In this document: piece after piece, positions 41,754-48,050 of the stretch
Layout: each line of letters starts with the position of its first letter
Numbering within the stretch: position 1 is the first letter of the stretch
Assembly: GCF_019104725.1 (NCBI RefSeq)
Contig: NZ_JAHRXF010000018.1
Coordinates: forward strand, 41,066 to 105,065
Direction: 5' to 3'
Length of the DNA: 64,000 bases
Source: Streptomyces corallincola
GTDB taxonomy: Bacteria > Actinomycetota > Actinomycetes > Streptomycetales > Streptomycetaceae
Position numbers and translations under genes: made by a program
Notes under the pieces: model-generated
Told to the model about the DNA's origin: nothing
Database searches by the model: none
What the model saw: only the letters and a program-made list of their open reading frames with translations

Positions 41754-42728
41754 CTACGTCCCGCCGCCGCGCCGGGGCGGGCTGCCGAGTCTGCGGGCCA
41801 GCGCCGGTTCCTGGGCGGCGACGGCGCCCGTGCTGAGGGTGACGGCGACGGCGACGCAGACCACGATCAGCCAGGACAGCAGCACGAAGACGGAGCCGAC
41901 GGGGCCGTAGTCGGAGAGGGCGCGGTCGAGGGCGCGGGGCATGTAGAGCGCGGCGGTGGCGGTCAGCGCGGTGAGGGCGAGCGCGGTGAGCACCGAGCCC
42001 GGCAGCAGGGGTTTCCAGCCGACGGTGCCGCCGAGCAGCAGGTGCTGGGTCCACCACCACAGCCCGGCCTGCATCAGCACGAGCAGCGGTACGCCGAGCC
42101 AGGCGCCGAGTCCGAGGCCGTCCCGCAGCAGTCCCTGGAGGACCATCGCGGCCAGCCACAGCGCCAGCCACGCCACCCAGCGCCAGGGCGCGACGCGGGT
42201 CGTGCCGCGCGGGATCTGCCAGGCCCGCCTGCACAGCCGTTGCAGCGCCCGGCTCACTGCGGTGGCGGACAGCAGCACCATGAGCCCGCCGATGACCCCG
42301 GTGGCCTGCTGGAGGTCGTGGGTGGCGGGTTGCAGCACGTGCTGGAGCTGGGCCTCGGCGGGGCCGCGCAGTCCGATCACCGCCTTGGCGGAGTCCACCA
42401 CCTGACGCCGTACGGCGGGCGGGGCGTAGGCGGCGAACACGAACAGCAGGGGGACGGCGGTCAGGAAGCACTGGGCGGCGAGCCGGGTCGCGGAGTCGAA
42501 GACGTTGACGGAGACCAGCCGGTCGGCGAGGTGGGTGACGACCGGGAACCGGCGCTCCGCCGCCCGGTGCGCGGCCCTGGCCCGCGCGACGAGCGCCTGG
42601 CTCGCGCGGTGCCACGCGGCGGTCCGGCGCTGCCACCGTCCGGCCCGCCGCACGGGTCTGCGCCGCACTCCCGCGGCCGGACGCGGGCGCCCGGCGGGGC
42701 CCCGGCTGCCGTGCCCGCCGGTCGTCAT
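41754..42728 (-). CDS. YihY/virulence factor BrkB family membrane protein
   Basis: Inner-membrane protein of ~324 residues with a basic N-terminus (about 50 residues rich in Arg) and six hydrophobic helices. Family marks: FDSATRLAAQCFLTAVPLLF at the first helix, LSATAVSRALQRLCRRAWQI, and YGPVGSVFVLLSWLIVVCVA near the end. The function of the family is unsettled. There is no ribosome site before the ATG at 42728; instead a 16-codon frame with a good site ends on it (next entry). It probably belongs to the transcript of the upstream phosphatase and stressosome genes. Confidence 0.85.
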   Translation of the reverse strand: MTTGGHGSRGPAGRPRPAAGVRRRPVRRAGRWQRRTAAWHRASQALVARARAAHRAAERRFPVVTHLADRLVSVNVFDSATRLAAQCFLTAVPLLFVFAAYAPPAVRRQVVDSAKAVIGLRGPAEAQLQHVLQPATHDLQQATGVIGGLMVLLSATAVSRALQRLCRRAWQIPRGTTRVAPWRWVAWLALWLAAMVLQGLLRDGLGLGAWLGVPLLVLMQAGLWWWTQHLLLGGTVGWKPLLPGSVLTALALTALTATAALYMPRALDRALSDYGPVGSVFVLLSWLIVVCVAVAVTLSTGAVAAQEPALARRLGSPPRRGGGT

Positions 42729-42775
42729 CTGCGGCGCGGGGCGGCCGGGTACGGCGTCCACCCGGTGATCGGCAC
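42725..42775 (-). CDS. putative 16-codon leader peptide coupled to the BrkB gene
   Basis: GTG at 42775 is preceded by AGAGGAG with 7-base spacing and encodes VPITGWTPYPAAPRRR; its TGA overlaps the ATG of the BrkB gene as ATGA. Since the BrkB start itself has no ribosome site, re-initiation after the leader could drive its translation. It may be chance in GC-rich DNA. Confidence 0.35.
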   Translation of the reverse strand: MPITGWTPYPAAPRRR

Positions 42776-42850
42776 GGCACCACTCCTCTGGTCCTCTCCC
42801 TGCGGCCAGCCTGGCGTCCCGCGCCCGGCCCGGCACCCGGAGAGCAGCCG

Positions 42851-43960
42851 TCAGTGCCGCCGGTGCACCGCGACCACGATCCCCGCGTCGTCCCGTCGTA
42901 CCGCCGCCTGGTTGAGCAGCTGGGCGGCGACCAGGGCCGGGTCCTGGGTGAAGAGACCGGGGAAGTCGGCGGGTTTCCAGCGGTCGCTGAGCCCGTCGGA
43001 GTGGAGGACGAGGGCGGCGCCGGGCGGGAACGGTGCCTCGAAGGCCCGGGTGCGGGGCATCTGGCCGCCGACGATGCCGGGCAGGGACATCAGCCCGTTG
43101 CGCCCGCCCTCGTGCACGACCAGCGCGCTGATGTTGCCGACGCCGGCCAGCCGCACGATACGGGCGACCGGGTCCGCGAACGCGACGGCGACGGCGGCGC
43201 CCCGCGTGCCGCGCAGGTCCTGGTGGATGTCGGCGAGGACCGCCACCGGGTCGGTGTGCCGACTGTCCCGGAAGGCGCCCCTGGCCCGGTCGGCGACACG
43301 GGCGGCGAGCGGCCCGTGTCCGAGCCCGTCGCACATCAGCAGCAGCGAACCGGAGCCGTTCCCGGTGTCGCCGCTCCCCCTAAGGTCCGCGGCCTCCGTA
43401 CGGCCCGTGCCGCAGGCCGCTCCCGCCCCCGGCGTGCCGCCCCCCACCGTCCGTACCGCCCAGGTGTCCCCGCAGACCTGCTCCCCGCTGATCGGCCGGG
43501 TCAGGCCGCCCGTCTCCACCGGGCCCGGCGGCGGCGTGTCACCGGCCCAGAACCGGGCGTGCACGGCGGTGCCCCGGCCGTGCAGCGAGTGCACGCCGAA
43601 GGAGTCGGCGAGGCGGCGTACGGCGCCGAGGCCGATGCCGAGGCTGCCGGTGGCGGAGGTGCCGTCCCGCAGGGCGCGCGGGATGTCGTCGATGCCGGGC
43701 CCGCTGTCCAGGGACAGGCACTCCACGGCCACCCGGTCACGGGCGCGTACGACGCGCAGCGCGAGGGCGCCGTCGGTGGCGTGCTTGAGCAGGTTGGTGG
43801 CGAGTTCCGTGACGCACAGCTCGACGCGTGCGACGCGCTCGTCGGACATGCAGATGCCCCGGGCGAGCTGACCGGCCTGGCGGCGGGCGGCGGCGGCGAG
43901 CGCGGCACCGGCGCGCAGCCAGTGCACGTCCCCGGCCTCGGTGACGACGGTCGTGCTCAC
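42851..43960 (-). CDS. HATPase-SpoIIE phosphatase (RsbX-like, stressosome feedback)
   Basis: Two-domain protein of ~369 residues: an N-terminal RsbT/RsbW-type ATPase (~20-130; VELCVTELATNLLKHATDG as the N box and LSLDSGPGIDDIP as the G1 box) and a C-terminal PP2C/SpoIIE domain (~165-365; LLLMCDGLGHGPLAARVADR and LVLHSDGLSDRWK hold the metal Asp residues). It lies after rsbR-, rsbS- and rsbT-like genes, so by analogy with RsbX it would dephosphorylate RsbS/RsbR to reset the stressosome. It starts at a GTG that overlaps the rsbT stop (GTGA); a GTG 9 bases upstream is also in frame. Confidence 0.88.
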   Translation of the reverse strand: MSTTVVTEAGDVHWLRAGAALAAAARRQAGQLARGICMSDERVARVELCVTELATNLLKHATDGALALRVVRARDRVAVECLSLDSGPGIDDIPRALRDGTSATGSLGIGLGAVRRLADSFGVHSLHGRGTAVHARFWAGDTPPPGPVETGGLTRPISGEQVCGDTWAVRTVGGGTPGAGAACGTGRTEAADLRGSGDTGNGSGSLLLMCDGLGHGPLAARVADRARGAFRDSRHTDPVAVLADIHQDLRGTRGAAVAVAFADPVARIVRLAGVGNISALVVHEGGRNGLMSLPGIVGGQMPRTRAFEAPFPPGAALVLHSDGLSDRWKPADFPGLFTQDPALVAAQLLNQAAVRRDDAGIVVAVHRRH

Positions 43961-44376
43961 CGTGCCCACTTCACGATGCGCACGGTGGTGCCCTCGGGCC
44001 CGGAGGCGATGTCGAACTCGTCCACCAGCCGTCTCGCGCCGCTCAGCCCGAGCCCCATGCCGTTGCCGGAGGTCCAGCCGTCGGTGAGGGCGAGTTCCAC
44101 GTCGGGGATGCCGGGCCCCTCGTCCCGGAACTCGACGTAGATGCCGGAGCGTCCGGCGTCGCTCAGCGCGGCGGCGCGGACCACGCCGCCGCCGCCGTAG
44201 ACGAGCATGTTGCGGCCGAGTTCGCTGGCCGCGGTGACCAGTTTGGTCTGGTGGACGAGGCCCAGTCCGCCCCGCTGGGCGAGGGTGCGCACCATCTGCC
44301 GTGCGGTCACGACGTCCCCGCTGGTGGCCACCTGGACGGTCTCGGCCGGGGTGGCCGAGGCTCCGTAGTCCTTCAT
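43957..44376 (-). CDS. rsbT: RsbT-like serine/threonine kinase (anti-sigma-factor switch)
   Basis: GHKL ATPase of 139 residues like RsbT, the stressosome kinase that phosphorylates RsbS and RsbR and is released on stress. N box KLVTAASELGRNMLVYG, G1 box EFRDEGPGIPD, and G2 region GMGLGLSGARRLVDEF are intact, so it should bind ATP. It lies 13 bases after rsbS and overlaps the phosphatase gene by 4 bases. In Bacillus RsbT activates RsbU; no RsbU-like gene is in this operon, so its downstream partner is open, possibly a SpoIIE protein elsewhere. Confidence 0.9.
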   Translation of the reverse strand: MKDYGASATPAETVQVATSGDVVTARQMVRTLAQRGGLGLVHQTKLVTAASELGRNMLVYGGGGVVRAAALSDAGRSGIYVEFRDEGPGIPDVELALTDGWTSGNGMGLGLSGARRLVDEFDIASGPEGTTVRIVKWAR

Positions 44377-44389
44377 GCCGGGTCGTCCT

Positions 44390-44758
44390 TCATGCCGGGT
44401 CCGTGCCGAGCCGCCGGAGCAGTTTCAGCCCGCGCTCCAGGTTGAGGGCGGTGCGGACACCCTTGAGGGACAGGCCGAGTTCGACCAGGGTCATGGCGAC
44501 GGCGGGGCGCATGCCGACGACGATGGTCTCGGCGCCGAGCAGCCGCGACACCGAGGCGTTGTCGGCGAGCATCCGGCCGACGAAGGAGTCCACGATCTCC
44601 AGCGCGGAGATGTCGATGACGACGCCCTTGGCGCCGGTGTCCACGATGCGCCGGGACAGGTCGTCCTGGAGGTCCATGACCATCTGGTCCTCCAGGTCCT
44701 GCTGGATCGAGACGAGGAGGACGCGTCCAATCTTGAGAACGGGGACGCGGTCGCTCAC
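44390..44758 (-). CDS. rsbS: RsbS-like STAS domain protein (stressosome scaffold)
   Basis: Single STAS domain of 122 residues. The phosphorylated Ser of Bacillus RsbS (Ser59) is matched by Ser58 here in LEIVDSFVGRML, within the expected loop. The core strands VLLVSIQQDLEDQMVMDLQD and AETIVVGMRPAVAMTLVELG are typical. The GTG at 44758 overlaps the stop of the rsbR-like gene (GTGA). With RsbR it would form the icosahedral-type stressosome that holds RsbT. Confidence 0.93.
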   Translation of the reverse strand: MSDRVPVLKIGRVLLVSIQQDLEDQMVMDLQDDLSRRIVDTGAKGVVIDISALEIVDSFVGRMLADNASVSRLLGAETIVVGMRPAVAMTLVELGLSLKGVRTALNLERGLKLLRRLGTDPA

Positions 44759-45603
44759 AGCAGCCCCCGCGCGTCGTTCTCGGACTCTTTGGCGACCTCG
44801 GCGACGGCCTGGCGCAGCGCGTCCGCGAGCGAGGCGTTGGTCGGGATGTCCCCGAACTCGATGCCGAGCGCGACGATGGTCTGCGCGATCTGCGGGCGGA
44901 TGCCGGAGATGGTGCACTGGGCGCCCATCATGCGGGCGGCGACGACGGTCTTCAGCAGGTGCTGGGCGACCTGGGTGTCCACGGTGGGGACACCGGTGAT
45001 GTCGATGATGGCCTGGGTGGAGTCGCTGTCCACCAGGGTCTGGAGGAGCTTCTCCATGACGACCTGGGTGCGGGCGGAGTCCAGGGTGCCGACCAGCGGC
45101 ACACCGACCACGCCGTCCCACAGCTTCACGACCGGGGTGGAGAGTTCGAGGAGCTGCTCGGCCTGCGAGGAGATGATCTCCTCGCGGGTGCGGACGTACG
45201 CCTCGGTGGTGAGCAGGCCGAGGTCGTCGAGCAGGCGGGCGAACTGGAGGTAGGCGCGGGCCCCTTCCTGGTCCCCGGTGAGGGAGGGCTCCAGCACCTC
45301 CTTGAGCGCGAAGACGCTGCGGGCGGTCTCGGTGGGCGTGAAGCCCTGGCGGGCCCGGTTGCGGGAGAGTTCGATCAGGAGGCTGCGCACCTCGCCGTAC
45401 CGCTCGCCCCGGCCGTCGAGGCCGCCGGTGCCGAGGGCCTGGAGGATGGCCTCGTACAACTCGCCCAGCTCGCGGCCGAGTTCGGCCATGCTCAGTCGGC
45501 CCTGGAGGTCCTCACCGATCGTCCGGACCCACTGCGAGAGGAACGTCTCACGCTCTGCGGTCAGTTTCTCGGCCAGCAGTCGTGTGCTGCTCTCGATCGC
45601 CAC
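44755..45603 (-). CDS. rsbR: RsbR-like co-antagonist with C-terminal STAS domain
   Basis: Stressosome sensor subunit of 282 residues: an N-terminal helical sensory domain (~1-140, no heme ligand motif recognised), the linker helix EEIISSQAEQLLELSTPVVK, then a STAS domain (~160-265). The Bacillus RsbR phosphosites Thr171 and Thr205 correspond here to Ser176 (VGTLDSARTQ) and Thr210 (PTVDTQVAQ). The GTG at 45603 follows GTGAGGAC. It heads the rsbR-rsbS-rsbT-phosphatase operon and is divergent from a kinase operon. Confidence 0.92.
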   Translation of the reverse strand: MAIESSTRLLAEKLTAERETFLSQWVRTIGEDLQGRLSMAELGRELGELYEAILQALGTGGLDGRGERYGEVRSLLIELSRNRARQGFTPTETARSVFALKEVLEPSLTGDQEGARAYLQFARLLDDLGLLTTEAYVRTREEIISSQAEQLLELSTPVVKLWDGVVGVPLVGTLDSARTQVVMEKLLQTLVDSDSTQAIIDITGVPTVDTQVAQHLLKTVVAARMMGAQCTISGIRPQIAQTIVALGIEFGDIPTNASLADALRQAVAEVAKESENDARGLL

Positions 45604-45800
45604 GTCGTCCTCACCCAAGATCTCGATTTGCCTACCCGCCCGCACCTTAAGGGCAGGCGTGGAGGTGCCCCCGTTCCCGCACTTCACACCTCCCCTTCCA
45701 TGTGATGCGCGGCACACCGGATCGCCCGGGCGGGCGACCGAGCAGCCGGGTGACGGGGAGGGCCGGGGTGACGGGGGCGACGGACCGGACCGGGCCGGCC

Positions 45801-45823
45801 GGAATCCCGGAATCCCGGAATCC
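45801..45823. repeat. three tandem GGAATCCC units
   Basis: GGAATCCC GGAATCCC GGAATCC in direct tandem at the edge of the AT-rich part of the intergenic region. It may be a slippage product or a binding-site array. Confidence 0.5.
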
Positions 45824-45889
45824 TCATTTCGCTCGAAAAGCCGTACCTCATTCGATCACGTATTCCATCAGTGAAAAACAGGCTTTGCA

Positions 45890-45919
45890 TTGATCACGGA
45901 CATTCAGGTCTACTAACAT
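45890..45919 (+). promoter_or_regulatory. possible promoter of the kinase operon
   Basis: TTGATC, 18 bases, TAACAT: a plausible housekeeping-type promoter in the AT-rich part of the region, giving a leader of ~90 bases before the kinase ATG. It is supported by pattern and location only. Confidence 0.3.
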
Positions 45920-45946
45920 CCATCCTGCACAACTCCTTTACGTATG

Positions 45947-45968
45947 AGCTGCTTTGAAGCTGCTTCGA
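45947..45968. promoter_or_regulatory. 11-bp tandem direct repeat upstream of the kinase operon
   Basis: AGCTGCTTTGA followed immediately by AGCTGCTTCGA (one mismatch), also containing the palindrome GAAGCTGCTTC. It lies ~25 bases downstream of the possible promoter and 45 before the kinase start, a fitting place for a regulator or a leader structure. Confidence 0.4.
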
Positions 45969-46013
45969 CTGGGACTGCACTTGTCGGCTTCGAACCTGTA
46001 GGCGGTTTCGGTC

Positions 46014-48050
46014 ATGGCTACCTCCGCGGCTGCGAAAGTCCTCCTGCCCCTGGGCGACCACGACCCGCTCTCGATCGGTGACTACCGGCTGCACGCGGTC
46101 ATCGGCCGGGGCGGCATGGGCACCGTCTACCTCGGCGAACTCGCCCGCGGCAGCCGCCCCGCCGCGATCAAGACGATCCGTACGGACCAGCAGTGGGACA
46201 CCGTGTTCCGGGGCCGGTTCGCGCGGGAGGTGGCGGCCTGCCGCAGGCTCGGCGGTCACTCCACCCCGGCCGTGCAGATGTACAGCCTGGACGACGACCG
46301 GCCGTGGCTGGCCATCGACTACGTGAAGGCGCCGACGCTGAAGGACCTCGTGGAGGAGTCGGGCCCGCTCCCGCTGCCCGCCGCGATGGCGCTGGTCCGC
46401 GAACTCGCCCGCATCCTGCTCCGGTTGGCCGATCTGCACCTGGTGCACCGCGACCTGAAGCCGTCCAACATCCTCGTCACCTCCGACGGCCCGAGCCTCA
46501 TCGACTTCGGACTGGTCCGGGACATAGACCAGCCCTCCCGCGCCCTCACCCCGATGGGCACCCTGGGCTACGCGGCACCCGAGCAGATGCGCGACCGGGG
46601 AATCTGCGCCGCCACCGACGTCTACGCCCTCGGCGCGGTCCTGCTGTACGCCCTCACCGGCGAGAACCCCCCGCTGGACGACAGCGGCCTGCGCGTCGCC
46701 CGCCGCGCGGACGGCACCCCGGACGTACCGGGGCTGCCCCCCGACGCGCACGCGCTGGCCGCCGCCTGCATGGCCCCGGAGGTCGCGGACCGGGCCACCG
46801 CCCCGACCCTGCTGGCCCGCGCCGACCGGCTCGCCACCGCGGGGCGCGGCCCCGGCGGACCCGGCGGAGTGGCGGGACTCGGCGCACGGGTATGGCTGCC
46901 CCCGCGCGCCCAGGAGGTGCTGGAGCGGTACGAGAACGTCCGCCTCCCCCAGCCGGGCGGCGCCCCGGAGCCCCGCCCCCGCCGCCCGCACACCCCCACC
47001 CGGCCCGGCCCGCGGGCGTCCGGCCGGGCCAGGACGCGGATCGCGCCGCGCTGGTCGTTCGCCCTGACCGGGCACGGCTACTACGGCACCCCGCTGCCGT
47101 ACCGGGACCGGGTGCTGGTCGCCTCGCTGGACGGCACCGTGCACGCGCTGGACGGCACGACCGGGCAGCCGGTGTGGAGCCGCCCGCTGCCCGGCCGGAT
47201 CGAGTGCGGCCTCGCCGCGACCGGCGACACGGTCGTCGTCCCCTGCGCCGACCGGGGCGTCTACGCCCTGGACGCCGCCTCCGGCGAGGTGCGGTGGCGC
47301 CACCGCACCGGCGACACCGCGCCCTCCACCCCGGCGGCGGCCGGTCCGCTGGTCTGCGTGGGCGACCGCGACGGCCGGGTCACCGCGCTCGGCGCCGGAA
47401 GCGGACGGGTCCGCTGGCAGGCCGGGGCGGGCAGCCGCGCCGTGCTCGCCGCACCCGCGCTCTGCTCCCGGCGGGGCGCGGTCTACGCCGCGGCCTGGGA
47501 CCACTTCGTGTACGCCTTCGACGCGTCCGACGGCACCGTCCGCTGGCGCACGGCGACCGGCGGCGAACTCCAGGGCGGCCCCGTCGTCGCGGGCGACACG
47601 GTCCTCGTCGGCAGCGGCGACCGGCACCTGTACGCCTTCGACGCGGCGACCGGCGCACCCCGCTGGACGTTCCGCACCGAGGGCCGGGTCGTCGCCTCGC
47701 CCGCCGTGCACGACGGCCTGGTCTGGGCGGGCTGCACGGAGGGCCTCCTCTACGGCCTCTCCCCCGCCGACGGCACCGAGGTCCGCCGCCACTCCCTCGG
47801 GGCCGCCGTGCGGAGCACCCCCGTGGCGCACGGCGCGTGCCTGTACGTCGGCTGCGCGGACGGCGTACTGCACGTCGTCCGGCCCAGCACCGGCCACCTC
47901 TGGCCCTGGTTCGAGGCGGACGGCGCCATCGAGTCCGCCGTCGCGGTGGCGGGCGGTCTCGTCTACGTCGGCACCTCCGACGCCCGTGTGCACGCCGTGG
48001 ACCTGGGCGCGGGCCGCACCCGCGCGTTCGACGGCGCGGAGCGGCCATGA
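46014..48050 (+). CDS. serine/threonine protein kinase with C-terminal PQQ-type beta-propeller
   Basis: Hanks-type kinase of 678 residues with no membrane helix. All catalytic marks are present: GRGGMGTVYLG (31-41), Lys53 in AAIKTI, Glu72, HRDLKPSN with Asp147 (145-152), DFG (164-166) and APE (188-190). After a Pro/Ala linker (~275-345), the rest is a chain of PQQ/WD-like blades, each with the W-x-x-x-x-x-G and VYALDAASGEVRWR type pattern (for example FVYAFDASDGTVRWRTATG), probably a full propeller that binds a partner or ligand. First gene of a five-gene operon; the next gene overlaps by 4 bases (ATGA). Confidence 0.95.
   Translation: MATSAAAKVLLPLGDHDPLSIGDYRLHAVIGRGGMGTVYLGELARGSRPAAIKTIRTDQQWDTVFRGRFAREVAACRRLGGHSTPAVQMYSLDDDRPWLAIDYVKAPTLKDLVEESGPLPLPAAMALVRELARILLRLADLHLVHRDLKPSNILVTSDGPSLIDFGLVRDIDQPSRALTPMGTLGYAAPEQMRDRGICAATDVYALGAVLLYALTGENPPLDDSGLRVARRADGTPDVPGLPPDAHALAAACMAPEVADRATAPTLLARADRLATAGRGPGGPGGVAGLGARVWLPPRAQEVLERYENVRLPQPGGAPEPRPRRPHTPTRPGPRASGRARTRIAPRWSFALTGHGYYGTPLPYRDRVLVASLDGTVHALDGTTGQPVWSRPLPGRIECGLAATGDTVVVPCADRGVYALDAASGEVRWRHRTGDTAPSTPAAAGPLVCVGDRDGRVTALGAGSGRVRWQAGAGSRAVLAAPALCSRRGAVYAAAWDHFVYAFDASDGTVRWRTATGGELQGGPVVAGDTVLVGSGDRHLYAFDAATGAPRWTFRTEGRVVASPAVHDGLVWAGCTEGLLYGLSPADGTEVRRHSLGAAVRSTPVAHGACLYVGCADGVLHVVRPSTGHLWPWFEADGAIESAVAVAGGLVYVGTSDARVHAVDLGAGRTRAFDGAERP

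Larger units (their letters stand above)
45604..46013. other. 410-bp divergent promoter region between stressosome and kinase operons
   Basis: No gene is supported. The half near rsbR is GC-rich; the stretch ~45825-45965 is clearly AT-richer than its surroundings. It holds three GGAATCCC units, a possible promoter facing right, and an 11-bp tandem repeat. It should control both operons. Confidence 0.55.

Noticed and set aside
39223..42783. A ~1190-codon open frame on the minus strand spanning three genes.
   Set aside because: Runs in the wrong frame through the LuxR, membrane protein and BrkB genes, which have recognisable motifs and their own starts and stops.
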